64,000 nucleotides of DNA from the NCBI GenBank assembly GCA_021018815.1, contig JAITYX010000033.1, positions 4,272,001 to 4,336,000 of the forward strand, given 5' to 3'. The notes beneath the pieces are model-generated. The model did no database searches. It was given only the letters and a program-made list of their open reading frames with translations, and was not told where the DNA came from. The position numbers were made by a program, and so were the translations under genes. Position 1 is the stretch's first letter. The number at the start of each line of letters is the position of its first letter. The DNA is from Talinum fruticosum. Its lineage: Eukaryota > Streptophyta > Magnoliopsida > Caryophyllales > Talinaceae. Of this stretch, positions 22,357-35,492 are shown one piece after another.

Positions 22357-23649
22357 AGAGCCTTGGCTCTCATTCCCATACTGACTTCCTGCCTTAGCCT
22401 CACGCAGCAGAAAGCTACCTTGAATATTAATATCTAAATGCCACTCGCCAAAATTACTACTCATCGTTCATCTTCTCTTTACTCACCACCGTTGAATTTA
22501 CGCAAAGAGCTAAAGAATATTCGATTATTCTGATCTATGGCCATTTATTCAACCGATCATTCCTATCACCTACATACGCAAATTCATAAAAACAAAGCGT
22601 CGTTCTTTTGCTTGTCGCCGTTGCATCAAGAGATCCGAGTGTGGAGATCTAGATTAGCAAGGTGGGACAACCTAAGGGCCATTGTTCAACCTTCAAATTG
22701 TTTATTTTATTTATATACTTTATTTATCACTTTACGTATATCGAGTCTAAGAGATGTAATTGCTCCTTTTAATTCCTCCGCTGCTGATGTAATCTTTAAT
22801 TTTCTACTTTTCTTTTCTTTATCGCTTTCTTTACCGCTTTCTTTATTGCTTTTTCTTTAATTCCGTTTTGGTTGCTTTTATTTATCGTCACAATATGCTG
22901 CTTGCTTGTTTGTTTTACAATATTTTAATTCACTACTCAAATTAGTAATGGTCGTCTTCGGATGAGCGGAATATAAGGGTTTTCCTTACGTTTTGTACCC
23001 TCACCCCGAATTTGATTCTCGGTTCAAAGACCGACGGAGTTTATTTTAGCCTCTTTTAGTCTTAGTTTTCCCATACTAAGATTAGAAGAGCAAGTTTTTG
23101 TTTTTGTTAGTTTTCATTCTAAAAATTAACTGGCGACTCCCTTATTTTATAGTTTATTCTTATTAAATTCGCATCCAAGTATTTTCCGATTACAGGAATA
23201 AGTTTTTTTTAGTTTTAGATATGCCAACTAGGGTAGAGGCCAAGGCTAATTTCCTCAGCCGTGGCCTCTAGACGGCGCCCGGCAACGCTAGGTGCAGCTG
23301 CCGCCTGCACCGGGTGGTCGATGAGGCAAGGCTTCGGTCCAGATTGGTGTTTTCACGTCAATCTGGCCCTAAAGTCTCACGGCAGGGCCAAAACCCTAAT
23401 TTTTATTTTTCCTCTAATTAGTAATCCATGGAATTCTAAAAATAAGTTATAAAATTAAAAAGAATAATAAAATCGTCATTCAAATTATGCATAAGTCAAA
23501 TTTAATAAAATTGGAAAATCATAATAAAAGATTCGTCCCCACATTCCAAAATTGACTTTCTAAAATCATCTTCAAAATCAATCTTTAAAAAAGAGACCCA
23601 ATACAAGTGGGAAAACTCGGTGGCCCCTAATCGGCCGTGGTTCCTATAG

Positions 23650-23667
23650 TGGCGACTCACGTGGGGA
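23650..23667 (+). other. Primer-binding site of E1, tRNA-Arg type
   Basis: TGGCGACTCACGTGGGGA, the degenerate form of TGGCGACTCCACTGGGGA, the primer site described for Ogre/Tat elements (tRNA-Arg). Confidence 0.75.
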
Positions 23668-24706
23668 TAACTTTATATTAAGAGGGCGAAACTTGAAAAT
23701 TTGAGTAGTGAGTTGCATTAGACATCCTGCATTTAGCAACCTTTGAACTAGTTTAAATATTGTTTTGGACCACTAGGAAAACTTTATTGTACCCCTGCTC
23801 ACCCTTTCTAGAGAATGGCTCCCACTTGGTTCCTTTAGGCTGGCGCAAATAGGCTTCATTTGCCGAGGAAATGGTACCTCCTCCCTTACAGCATGCACTC
23901 TTGGGCTAAACCTTTTGGTTCACCAAGAGGCACCGAGAATTTTGGTTGGTATCCTTAACCGTGCACCTCATGGAGGACAAAATTCTCGGACTACGTGTCA
24001 CCATGTATCCAACCTTTTGAACTCTTTGACCATAGAACTTTTTGGACGTTTAGGTGGACCCTTGATTTCATTTACATGCTTGAAAGAGTGTGTGTGTTTT
24101 TTATTTAATCTTCTGTTTGTGAGCCTTTAGGGATAGGTGAGGAGCGCCAATTACACCCTTGCATGGGTGAAAATAGAACACTTGAATGAATTCCCTAGAG
24201 TTAGTCTCGTTATGTGCATTTAGCTAAAGGTCAAAATTCCTTCTCCTATTAGGGTTGGTTCATTGTTCGCATTTCCGTGTCATTGTAAAATTTTTCCTTT
24301 AGCAGTCTAAGTAGTTGCTTGTTCGTGAAAAGGTCTTACCCGAAGTCCCCTTCTCTTTTTTTTTTTTTAGTTGTCTAGTCCTTTCTTCCTTTTGCATTCC
24401 CATTCTCCATTTTCATTAGCCAAATAAAATCACCTCTATTAGGTGAGTCCATTTACTTTAGCTAAATAAAATCATCTCATATTAGGTGAGTCCATTTGCA
24501 TTAGCCAAATAAAATCATTCCATATTAGTTAAGTCCATGCGCATTCATTCTTTGCATTTGCATTTAGTCCAAAACAAATTCATCTCGAATAAGGAAAATG
24601 CACTATCATATAGAAAACATCTTTTCTTTAAGGATTAGTCATTCACTAGATTATCATCTCCATTAAGTCACGCATCATATCACCATCACATTCTTTATGT
24701 ACATCC
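23668..24706 (+). other. E1 untranslated leader, first copy
   Basis: No gene. Homologous to 25767-26775 and to 42622-43690 in E2. It contains a 43-bp tandem repeat (24412-24540) and ends ACATCC, where a SIRE LTR begins. Confidence 0.7.
24412..24540 (+). repeat. 43-bp tandem repeat in leader, about 3 units
   Basis: Units carry ATTAGCCAAATAAAATCA, then CTC(AT)ATTAGGTGAGTCCATTT. The same repeat has 6-7 units at 26386-26650 and about 3 at 43345-43470. Confidence 0.75.
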
Positions 24707-25766
24707 TGAAGACACATATATAAATCTCTATCTCTCTTAGGTTTTGATTCTAAGTCATTAGGCATTTTATAGAACCTCTCATCTATGTTTTCATTCTATT
24801 CGACCGACTCGAAAGCGCTTTATTGCATATCTCCTACATGGATGTTTCTAGCTTACTTAGACATCACTCAAAACCATTGCATGCTCAAATAATTTCTCTA
24901 ACACTTTTATTCCAAGCATTGACTTTGTATCTCAAAGTAAAGTGAATTACAATGTTAATTCTTTATTCTAAGTCGGTTTATTTTCTTGAGAATTATTTGA
25001 CCGGATTAAGTTGCTTTACTCCGATATTATATTCTTTCTTACTTGATTATGTTAGGATTGACTTAAGATGGAATTTGAGCGTATTGAATATTACACTTAG
25101 AAAATTCCATTCTTTTAGGCCAAAGATAATTAAGCACTTAATTATTCTGATTTAATCATTATCTCGTGCCTAATCTTGGACCAAAGTATTTTATACTTTG
25201 AGAACGAATGTGGTTTGCTTTTGTAGGTTATTCAAACGAGGCTAATATATTTTTTATTTAAAAAGCAACCGATTTCTAGCCGTTAAACACCAGCTCACAA
25301 GTTCTAGCTAATTATGGATAAGGCTCGGACACCGTGTCGGGGTTATTTGTTTCCAAAATTGGAAAACTCCAACTCTAGGCATAGTGGTTATTTCCACCTC
25401 GGTTTTCAGTCACCACCAAGTGATTGGACAATCTTTTGGAGCCAAGAGCCATTGCACGGCGTTCGATTGCCAACGAGATCTTTTCTTAGTGACTTAAAAT
25501 AACAGATTACAACGGCTAGTGAAGACTTCAGCCTAGAAACAAGACTCAATGGTCATTTTACTTGGATGCTTATAAATAGAAACCACTCCACAAAACTAGG
25601 AGATTGGTGGAACTAATTTTATTGTTGAACCAATTATTGTTCTCATTCTTACTCGGTCTTCTACTTACCACTCCAACTCTATATTTAATATTCTCTCGAG
25701 TTGTAAAAAATGTCTTGTAATCAATTACATACTTCTCTTACTTTCTTAGTAAGTCCCTTGACTGAA
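24707..25766 (+). mobile_element. Truncated SIRE LTR
   Basis: Begins TGAAGACACATATA and follows the SIRE LTR, including the palindrome CAAAGTAT/ATACTTTG (25192-25210) and a TATA box (TATAAATAG, 25571). It stops at about 25766, where AACTTTATTG joins it to a second copy of the E1 leader. The LTR 3' end is missing. Confidence 0.8.
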
Positions 25767-27084
25767 CTTTATTGTACCCACTGTTTAATGCTTTTTGGAG
25801 AGAGGCTCTCACTTGTTTCCTCAGCGTGCCCAACTAGGCTTGATTTTCCAAGGATACGTCCTCCTCCCGCGTAGCACACACTCTTGGGCTAAACCCTTTG
25901 GTTCACCAAGAGGCACCCAGATTATGGTTGGTATCCTTATCCATGCAACCCATGGGTGACTAAATTTCAGACTACGTGTCACCATGTATCCAAACTCTTG
26001 AACTATTGGACCATAAAACTTTTAGACTTCTAGGTTTTCCCTGAGGCTTTATTTACATGCTTGAAGGAGTGCGTTTGTCTTTTTAGATTTAAACTTCTAC
26101 TCGTGAGCCTTTAGGAATAGGTGAGGAGCGCTTGATTTAGACCCTTCCATGGGTGAAAATAAATTTCCTAGAGTCGTCCATTATGTGCATTTAGCCAAAA
26201 GTCAAATTGCCTTTTTCCTAATAGGGTTGGTCCTTTGTTTGCAATTTTTCCATGTCATTCCAAAAATGATCTTTCTAGTAGCCTAAGTAGTTGCTATTTA
26301 TGAAAGGGTCTTACCGGAAGTTCCCTTCCCTTATTGTTCAATCCTTTCATTTTCTTTAACATTATCACATTTCATCTTGTATCATCTCATTAGGTGAGTC
26401 CATTTACATTAGCCAATAAATCATCTCAAATTAGGTGAGCCATTTGCATTAGCTAAATAAAATCATCTCATATTAGGTGAATCCATTTGCATTAGCCAAA
26501 TAAAATCATCTCATATTAGGTGAGTCCATTTGTATTAGCCAAATAAAATCATCTTATTAGATGAGTCCATTTGCATTAGCTAAATAAAATCATCTCATGT
26601 TACATAAGTCCATTTGTATTAGCGAAATAAAATCATTTCGTATTAGGATAGATAAGTCTGCCATTCTCATTTTGCATTTAGTCCAAAGTTCATCTCAAGT
26701 AAGAAAGCACATTATCATATAGGAAGCATTTTATTAAGTCATTCATTTATCATATCATCATTGTATTCTTTATGTGCATCCAAATAAAAAAGCATCTTTA
26801 GTCTCATTGGGTCCTGCGCTTAAGTCCCTTCCTCATAAAAGCAATCTTCTCTCACATAGTTTTAAACCTCATCGTTTGGACTGCAGAACGAGGAAGTCTA
26901 CGACAACCGAGTATCGTCGGAATCGGAGCTCTAAAAGATTAGAACGTTTAGCCAAGGAGTCCAAGCACATCGTCATTTCTTTCTACTCCTTGGTCTACAC
27001 CAGTGTGACAAGCTTTGGTGCATACAACACCATCACAAACCACTCCTTGTTCTAAGACAAGTACCTAAAAAGAGTTCCCTTCTA
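25767..27084 (+). other. E1 untranslated leader, second copy
   Basis: No gene. It restarts inside the leader (equivalent to about 23781) and passes the point where the first copy was interrupted (ATGTGCATCC near 26780) to the gag start. It includes the longer 43-bp repeat array. Confidence 0.7.
26386..26650 (+). repeat. 43-bp tandem repeat in leader, 6-7 units
   Basis: Same unit as at 24412, in successive imperfect copies with small indels. Confidence 0.8.
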
Positions 27085-28935
27085 ATGGATCCTAATCCCG
27101 AACAATGGCTTACCTCAAGCATGCTTAACAAGAATATAGCTGAAGTGGAAACCAAGTTAAATGATCATGAAGAACAGATATCCTCTATATCAAGATATCT
27201 TAAGACCATTATAAGGGCTATGAAGGCTAGTCGAGAGATGAAGAGGCTGAACGTAAGAGAAGGGTAGAGGCCGAAGAAGCTGGGTGTGTGTAAAGGGAAA
27301 TGGCTATAGTTATACCACCTCCACCCATCCAATCTTCTCCGGATAATCCTAAGCATGAATCTCCTAAGGCTGAATCCGATACTCGGTCCGATTCCCGTAT
27401 AGATCGGATAGAACGAGATGTTGAGGGAGTCATCCATCTCGAGCAATCATTATTTCGATCGGGGATTCACTTCAATTCCTAAGGGTAAAGTACCTCATAT
27501 GTTTAGCATGCCCGATATTAAGTTCAAAGGTTCCGAGAATCCCATCATCATGTACGCAACTTCTTAGGAGCAATGACTCTTAAGAACATTCCTCAAGACA
27601 CTTACCACATCATTTTCCCGTAGACGTTTGACACCGATGTCATAAAGTGATATAACGCGGTTGATCCACGCAAGGTCGCCAATTGGACAGATTTATGCTA
27701 GGAATTTCTCGATGGTCTTATAACACGATTTACCTATTACGCTTAGAGACTTGGAGTTAATCAAATAAGGTGAGCAGGAGACTTTCACCGATTTCTTGAC
27801 CGGATGAAGAGCGAAGGCAACCCACATGGTTGACCGACCCTCCGAGAAAGATCAAGGCCACATTATTGTGAAGAACCTTTAGCCTAATTATAATAAGCAC
27901 CTTAAATTCCTACATATGAAGAACTTTTCAACCCTTAGAGATGGTGGTTTGTTGATAGAAGAAGAACTATCCACCGCGACCACAAAAGTCGCAACCGGAT
28001 ATAAAGGTAATTATCATTCCAAAGAAAAGAAAACATACAATACGGCAATGGTACCGAGGGTGCAGATGTCAATGTCGTTAACGGTATATCGACTACACTC
28101 CTATGGATACTACCTATGCTCAAGCCCTTTACCATCTCTTGGGAAAAGGGAAGATAGAGTTCCCACCTATTAGAGCAAAATAAGAAACCGCGAAACAGTC
28201 TAAGAATTGGGACGCGGGAAAATTTTACAAATAGCATCATGCACGAGGACATGATACTCGAACGGTGTTGGATATTCAAGAATAAATTACAGGATATGTT
28301 TCGAAATGGCCAATTACCCCTACCTAAGGCTGCCTAGAGACGAAGTAACAACAAAAACCCTTTTAGCGGCACCTTAACCATCTTTACCGAACCCACACTA
28401 AATCAGTGGGATTCCTCTATCTTTATCCGAGATGTTAATGAGTCACAACCGCTTCTTAGTCTACCGTCATTGGATCTAGAATTCCAGGGGCTGTGGGTAA
28501 GTGATGAAGAAGATGTTTATGAAACGAGAGATGATGATAACCATAGTGACGACTTCTAGGGCACACCACCCTTAGAAGAAGACTTTTGGGAAACACTAAG
28601 AGCCCCGTTGTTCAATTTCTTACTAGATCAGGATGGCATAATGCACACTTGGGTCCACAACGGACTCGGGAAGCCATAAAAGAACCTGAAGCGATGAAGG
28701 AAGAAAACCCAACCCTTAAGCAACTCCGAAATTAAAAACTAACATTTCTATCTGGCGATTAATATCTACCGTTAGAAAGATATACGAGCTTTAATCAATG
28801 CACTGAGTAAGATTAAAGTTTCTCTTGAAACCATGCCGGAAGAAGTAGTGGGATTGGTTAACAAGTGGGGATGGAACCATTACTTTTAATCGAAGAATCT
28901 CCTAGAAGAAATCATTGCACACAACGAGTGCTCTT
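27085..28935 (+). pseudogene. gag: E1 gag and protease-upstream region
   Basis: Gag starts at 27085 (MDPNPEQWLTSSMLNKNIAE), matching E2 gag at 43896. A coiled-coil-like stretch follows (NDHEEQISSISRYLKTIIRA), then a Pro-rich acidic linker (about 27300-27420). The capsid core is recognisable from 27510 (MPDIKFKGSENP) but shifted, with a trace of the DFLTGWRAKATHMVDRPSEK-type motif near 27800. The 27916-28560 stretch corresponds to the E2 gag-protease linker (DEEDVYE near 28505). Copia 2 interrupts it at 28936 in a region equivalent to 45470 of E2. Many stops; non-functional. Confidence 0.7.
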
Positions 28936-30457
28936 TGAAGACTCGGACTTTGCATGTATATCATTCCGAGTATCACCAAAGAATCATGTACAAACTTCAT
29001 CTATCCTAAGTTTTGATTACAAGTCATTCCGAGTACTTTAGAAACTATTCCGAGTGGTATAGAAACTTTTCTAAGTGTTACGGATACTATTGCATATGTT
29101 TTCATTCGTTTCGACTCACTCAAAAAGCATACTCTTGCTCATCAATTGACACTCATGGTTTTGAGTCACTCGGATAACACTCGGACTTATCGCATGTTCA
29201 AACAATCTCACTAACACTTTCAAACTCAGGTGTGACTTCATATTCTATGTTCAAGTGAATTACAACGTTAATTCAACTCTCTATGTCAACATTGGTTGTT
29301 TGAATTATTTTCGTCTTGATCAAGTACTCATACTCGATATTCTCTGTCTAACTTGATCTTCCTTCGATCGGACTCGGATGGAATTTAAGTATAATGAATA
29401 TTAGACGTAGAAATTTCCACTCTTCAAAGACTCGGATAATTATGCACTTAGTTACTTAATTAAATTATTATATGTGTCTCGATCTTCGACTAAAGTATTT
29501 TATACTTTGAGAACCAAAATTAGTTTACTTTTGTAGGTTATCTAAACAAGGTTATCCTGCTTTTGAATTACAAAAGTAACCGGCTTCAAAATGTCAAATC
29601 AATAGTAGAGAAGGCTTTTTCTACTTGTAATCAAGGCCCGGACACTATGTCGGGGTTGTCCGTTTCCAAAATTAAAAATATTCAACGCTAAGCTCAACGG
29701 TGGTTTCCACCTTACTTTTCAAACACCACCAGTAGATTGGGACATTCTAAGGAGTCAAGAGTCGTTGCACAACGTTCACATCTCAACGGATCTTATCCGA
29801 GTGGCTCCGAAGAACCGTTACAATGGTCACAAAGGACTTCTATTCAAACGATAGTCACAACGGCTAATCTGTTCGGTCATCTATAAATAGAAGCCACTTC
29901 ACAAGACTTTAAGATTGCTGAAATTATTGCTCAAATCATATCTCTCCGTATAACACTCACTCAATCTTCATCTTACAACTCCAAGTCCGTACTTAACACT
30001 TTTCCGAGTTGTAAAGTCTTGTAATCGATCACAAAACTTTCTTTCTTACTTTCCGAGTAAGGTCCTTTGACTGAGCTATAAAGGTTAACTCAGCTCAACT
30101 GTCCCTAGCTCTAAAGGTTATCTCGGTTAGGAAGTACTAGATCCGATAAGCGAACTTCCGAGTCTAGGAAAACTTTGTAAAGAATTGTCGAAGGGAACAA
30201 TTCTGGTAAGTCTACTGTATTTTGTGAATTCAAAATAATGGATTTGACTTGGTGCTTGGATTAGCACTGGCCGTGGTTTTCTGCCCCAGTAGGGTTTCCA
30301 CGTAATTATGAGTTTACACTTTTCCGAGTCCAATCTAGACTCGAGCATGATTCAAAGTTTGTTTTAAACATTAATCCTCCATTTATTGTTTTAAATTTCC
30401 TCATCATCCTATTCACCCCCCTTTGGGTGACTAAGACTCTCCAAAAGCAAACCTTGA
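28936..30457 (+). mobile_element. Copia 2 5' LTR
   Basis: Runs from TGAAGACTCGGACTTTGC to CAAACCTTGA (CA mutated to GA). About 1.52 kb, equal in length to the 3' LTR. TATA box CTATAAATAG at 29881-29890. Confidence 0.9.
29881..29890 (+). promoter_or_regulatory. TATA box of copia 2 5' LTR
   Basis: CTATAAATAG, followed by the AGAAGCCA context shared by all SIRE LTRs here. Confidence 0.7.
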
Positions 30458-30459
30458 AT

Positions 30460-30470
30460 TGGTATCGAGC
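30460..30470 (+). other. Primer-binding site, tRNA-iMet
   Basis: TGGTATCGAGC, the initiator-Met primer site TGGTATCAGAGC with one base missing, two bases after the LTR. Confidence 0.8.
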
Positions 30471-30516
30471 CTAGCCTTTCAGAAAGGATGTAACCATCCA
30501 AAGGTTTTAAGATCAA

Positions 30517-32330
30517 ATGGATCGGAACAATGGAGAGTTCGATGAAGGAAGATCTTCTAGCGAGACCACCAAAGTTTAAAGGATCAAATTTCGTACAGTG
30601 GAAGAAGCTCATGGAATGCTTTCTGTTGGATCACAATGAATATGTATGGAACATCATACAAGAAGGCAATTACATTCCAATGAAGATGGATGAAACAAGA
30701 CTCATGCCTAAAGCAAAGATCTAATACACCATCGAAGAGGCGAGAAAAGTTTAGAAAGAACTTTAAAGCATTGAACATTCTAATGTGCGCCATCGACTCG
30801 GAAGAATATAACAGAGTGTTAGCTTGTGACACAGCAAAAGAAGTGTGGGACACTTGTCAACACTTATGAAAACACCAGATCACGTTAGACAAGCAAAGAT
30901 AAGCCAATATCTTCACAAATACAAGCTTTTCAAGATGGAACTAGAAGAAAACATCACTCGGATGTTTATCCGCTTCATTGAGATTACTAACAATCTCAAA
31001 TCTTTGGGTAGAAAGATTTCCCACGAGGAAATGTGCAGAAAGATTCTAAGAAGCCTACCCAAGAGAAGATGGGGTCTAAAAGTAACCGCCATCGAGGAAG
31101 CTTAGAACCTCTCTCTATTAAAGCCGGACGAACTCATTGGAAAGCTACTCACCCATGAGATCCATCTCGGAAGAGGAGGACGCCGAGGTCAGCATTAAAA
31201 AGAATATTGTGCTTGAAGGCCTCGAAAGCGAGAGAAGAAAATTTGAGCTCTTCGGACTCGGAAGAAGATCCCATAGCACTTATCGCTTTAGGCTTCAAAA
31301 GAATGATGAAGCACAAGAGATAGAGGAAAAGGCCAAGAGAAGAGTTCTACAAGAAAGACAAGAAGGATAGAAAAGGTAAACACTCTTCTCCTTTAAAATT
31401 ACCTTTAAATAAGAACTCGCCTTGCTTTGAATGTGGCAGCAAAGATCATATAGTCAAAGACTGTCCAAGAAGAAAAAGGGACAGAAAGAAGAAGAAGGTT
31501 ATCATGGCCACATTGAGTGATGAAGATTCATCTGAAGAAGATGAAGACTTAGACGATTCAAAGTGTCCGATGGCACTATCGGACTCGGAAGCTGAATTTG
31601 AGTTAGATTCCGATCACTCGGACAATGAGGAAACGAATACTCAAGAGTTAATTGAATATTTCCTCAAGTCCTCCAAAGTTGATTTAACTAAATATATTTA
31701 TACTTTGGAAGAGAAGTGCAATTCTAATTCTTCTCAATTTAAAGAACAACTTAAGTCTATCACTTCGAGAGCATCTCTTTGACAAATGAAATAGAAAAGC
31801 TGAGACTTACTCTAAGAGAACTCAAGACTAGTGCTCAAGCTAATAAGACCAAGTCCGAGTCACTCATGAGAGAAAATGAGCAAGCTGAAGCAAAAGCTCA
31901 ATGAGTCTCAAGAACTTGTTTTGAAGTTTACTCAAGGTCAGAAAACCTTTTACATGCTCTTAGGGTCTCAATGTGTCTCCTTTAGAAAAGAAGGACTTGG
32001 TTTTAACAAGGAGGAAGAATCGAACTCCTACTAAGAGCTTTTCAAACATGATTCCAAAACCGTGAAGTTCGGGAAGGCTGAGCACGGTCCCATTCATAAG
32101 AATGAAAAAAGGATCGAGCCCGGACCAGCTTACAGGAGAAAACCTTATCCGCCGGTTTATAAAAGAAAAGACTTTCAAAAGAAAGAGACACGAGACTTAG
32201 TTCTCAAAAGGGAAGACTCAGAATAAGACCAAACCTAAAGTTATTCAAATCCGGGTTCCCAAGAGTCTTCTTCCTCGAAAAGGACCACGATAAGGGGAGT
32301 TGCTGGGTTCATTAGAGGAAGTGAGAAGGG
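30517..32330 (+). pseudogene. gag: Copia 2 gag
   Basis: Starts MDRNNGEFDEGRSS at 30517, then shifts to KFKGSNFVQWKKLMECFLLD (about 30570-30630), the copia gag N-terminal motif. MFIRFIEITNNLKSLGRK (about 30960) and SLPKRRWGLKVTAIEEA follow. The zinc knuckle is intact here: CFECGSKDHIVKDC (31423-31464), then a Lys/Arg-rich stretch and the acidic DEDSSEEDEDLDDSK tract (31525-31562), typical of SIRE. A Ser/Glu/Lys-rich C-terminal part runs to about 32330 with stops. Confidence 0.82.
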
Positions 32331-32339
32331 TTAGTTTGT

Positions 32340-33600
32340 TTCGACTTGCGGGTAGCGCAGAAACGGACAAAAGGACATTGGTACTTGGACAGTAGATGCT
32401 CACGCCACATGTCGGGAGACTCAAGACTCTTTTCTGAGTTAGAAGATTACAAGGGAGGCAAAGTCCCTTTTGGTGATGATAGCAAGGGCAAGATAATTGG
32501 GATAGGCAAGATTGGAAAAGGAGAAAATTTGGTCAGCCCAGTCTACCTTGTTAAGGGATTGAAGTACAATCTACTTAGCATCTCTCAATTGTGTGACAGA
32601 GGTCAAGAGGTAAGATTCACTCGGACCAACTGCTATAATTCGATGAAACCACCAAGGAGACTAAGCTCTCGGGTAAGAGATTAGGTAATACTTACACTAT
32701 TCCTCTCTCGACCCAAGTCAAAATCTATGTTGTTTAAAAGCATCTCTACATGATGATTTTTCGACATGACATCGTAGATTAAGTCATTTTAGCATGCACA
32801 CCATTAAAAAGCTTGCATCTCATGGTTTAGTCGGAGGCTTGCCTACCTGTGCATTTAAAAGGATAAAATTTGTGAAGCATGCACAAAAGGGAAATAGGTC
32901 GGATCATCTTTCAATCTCTCAAGCTTGCCTCTACATCTAAAGTGCTTGAATTGTTACATATGGACTTATTGGTGAAATTCCTATAAAGAGTCTCGGAGGT
33001 AAATCATATGTGCTTTTGATTGTTCATGACTACTCACGATTTGCACTGGGTTTGTTTTCTTAAGCACAAAAATGAAGCTTTCAAAGAGTTCAGCAAGCTC
33101 TGCTTGGAAAATTCAAGTTGAGTCTCGGACTCGGTTAAGAAGAATTCAAGCCGACCATGGAAGGGAGTTCGATTACTCGGAATTTGCAGAGTTACGTGAT
33201 AAGAATGACATCTCTCACAACTTCTCAACACCAAGAACTCCTCAACAAAATGGAGTAGTGGAGAGAATGAACCGAACTCTTAAAGAAATATGAAGGACTA
33301 TGATGATTGAATATGATCTACCTTACTATTTTTGGGCTAAGGCGAGTCAACACGATTAACTACACTTTGAACAGATGCCTCATCGGACCCATCCTGAAGA
33401 AAACTCTATATGAGCTCTACAAAGGGAAGAAACTCAACATTTCATACTTTAAACCTTTTGGATGTAAGTGCTATGTTCACAACAATGGTAAGGATCACCT
33501 GACCAAGTTTGATGCTCGGTCGAGATGAAGGTATTTTTCTTGGTTATTCATCTCATAATAAAGCATATCGTATTATCAATTAAAGAACTAACAAAGTGGA
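32340..33600 (+). pseudogene. pol: Copia 2 protease and integrase
   Basis: The protease block WYLDSRCSRHMSGD (about 32379-32420) keeps the catalytic Asp but reads DSR for DSG (32388-32396). LVKGLKYNLLSISQLCDRG follows. The integrase zinc region is around 32760-32900, and the core begins LHMDL (about 32957) with the first catalytic Asp. ADHGREFDYSEFAE (about 33152) holds the second, and PQQNGVVERMNRTLKEI (33240-33293) the catalytic Glu. The C-terminal part has LNISYFKPFGCKCYVHNNGK (33430-33490). Frames are broken several times. Confidence 0.83.
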
Positions 33601-35492
33601 AGAAAGTATCCATGTTGTTTTTGATGAGATTGATAAGGGAAAACTAAGTGAGTCAACATTCTCGGATCCGAAGCTCGGTCGATATGATGATTGTACTGAA
33701 GATGAGCTCAAAAGAGTAAAGGAAAAGTCACTCCGGACGAGGCAACTCGGAATTCGAGGGTCAATCGGATGAGCAAGCTCAATCAGATCAGACCACCGAG
33801 GATAAACTAACTCAACCTACAAATATGATGAATGAGAGAACAGATAGAACTTTCAAATATGCATCAAGCCACCCACTTGAAAATATCCTGTCGACATCAA
33901 CAGTGGGGTAAGAACTCGTTCCTCTCTACAAAATCAATGTGCATTCACTACATTGATATCATCAACAGAACCCAAAATTGCACTAGAAGCCCTTATTGAA
34001 CCTGCATGGGTAGAGGCCATGCAAGAGGAACTTAATCAATTTGAAAGAAACCAAGTCTAGACTTTGACCAAACGACCTTCTAACCGCCTGATCATAGGAA
34101 CCAAATGGGTTTTCAAGAACAAACTTGATGAAGGTGGTTGGTAGTCACAAATAAGGCTAGACTTGTGGCTTAAGGTTACAATCAAGAAGAAGGGATTGAT
34201 TGTGGGAAACCTTTGCACCGAGTGGCTAGGATTGAAGCTATTAGAATCCTATTGGCATTTGCATCAAGCATGAATATCAAACTGTATCAAATGGATGTTA
34301 AATGTGCTTTCCTTAATGGTTTCATTAAAGAGGAAGTCTATGTTAAGCAACCCCCTGGATTTGAAAACTCATAATTCTAAATCATGTTTTCAAGTTGCAA
34401 AAAGCTCTTTATGGTCTTAAACAAGCTCCCGGGGCTTGGTATGAAAGAGCGAGTAATTTCTTGGTTGAAAATTATTTTAGAAGAGGTCAGATTGACAAGA
34501 CTCTTTCTATAAAAACCAAGGGCAAAGACTTTCTTATTGCTCGGATCTATGTTGATGATATAATATTTGGAGCTGCTAATGAAAATCCTCGTCGAGATTT
34601 TTCCGAGTTAATGAGACAGGAATTCCAAATGAGCATGATGGGAGAACTCATTTTCTTCCTTGGTCTACAAATCAAGCAAGAGAAATATGGCATCTAATTC
34701 CATCAAATAAAGTATACCAAGGAACTACTGAAGAAGTACAAACTTCAAGATGCAAAACATGCAGCGAACACCTATGAGCGACATCATAAAAGCTGGACTT
34801 AGACGAAAAGGTAAAGCGGTAGATCGAAACTCTATCGAGGTATGATTGGATCTCTGTTGTATCTTACTTCCAATAGGCCGGACATAATGTTTAGTGTATG
34901 TCTATGTGCAAGATTTCAAGCTAATCAGAAAGAATCACATCTCACTGCGATGAAGAGAATTTTCGGATATCTTACAAGGACTCGAGAATCTAGGTCTATG
35001 GTACTCAAGAGACTCGGAACCGACTCTCACTAAATACTCGAGATGTTGACAATGCTGGATACAAAGTTGATAGAAAGAGCACCTCAGGAGCATGCCAATT
35101 TCGGGTCAATCCCTTATATCTTGGCACTCAAAGAAATAGAACTCAGTAGCTCTATCAACTGCTGAAGCTGAGTATATTGTAGCTGGAGCATGCTTGTGCT
35201 CGGATTCTATGGATCAAGCAACACTTGAGAGATCTTGGACTAACATTCAAATCAATTCCAATCAAGTGTGACAATCAAAGTGCAATCGGCATCACTAAGA
35301 ATCCGAGTTCAGCACTCAAAGACAAAGCATATTGAGGTCGAGATATCATTTTCTAAGAGACCATTCTGCGAAAGGTGATATTGAACTTGAATTCATTCCT
35401 ACCAAACTTCAATTAGCTGATATCTTTACTAAGCCACTTAGTGAGGATCGGTTTTGCTTTATTAGGAATGAGCTTGGCATGATTAATGCATG
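33601..35492 (+). pseudogene. pol: Copia 2 reverse transcriptase and RNase H
   Basis: The linker to about 34090 is charged and decayed. RT motifs: [12 protein letters not shown] (about 34098), [22 protein letters not shown] (about 34288), VAKALYGLKQAPGAWYER-like (34395-34450), and the catalytic YVDD at 34548-34559 followed by IIFGA and MSMMGELIFFLGLQIKQEK. MIGSLLYLTSNRPDIMFSVC is at 34842. RNase H remnants include the TKNP..QHSKTKHIEV region (35290-35340), broken by one inserted base in AATCCGAGTTC, and ADIFTKPLSEDRF (about 35416), ending at a TGA at about 35490. Confidence 0.85.

Larger units (their letters stand above)
21679..23648 (+). mobile_element. E1 5' LTR
   Basis: Starts TGTAGACACCTAAAAAG, identical to the starts of the E2 and E3 LTRs, and ends TTCCTAT before the primer site (E2 ends TTTCTACA). 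About 1.97 kb. It contains a 9-bp perfect palindrome, a TATA box, and the short GC-rich patches typical of this family (22205, 23270). Confidence 0.85.

Noticed and set aside
24412..26650. Regularly spaced repeats resembling a CRISPR array
   Set aside because: The units are contiguous 43-bp tandem repeats without unique spacers, in a plant retroelement leader.
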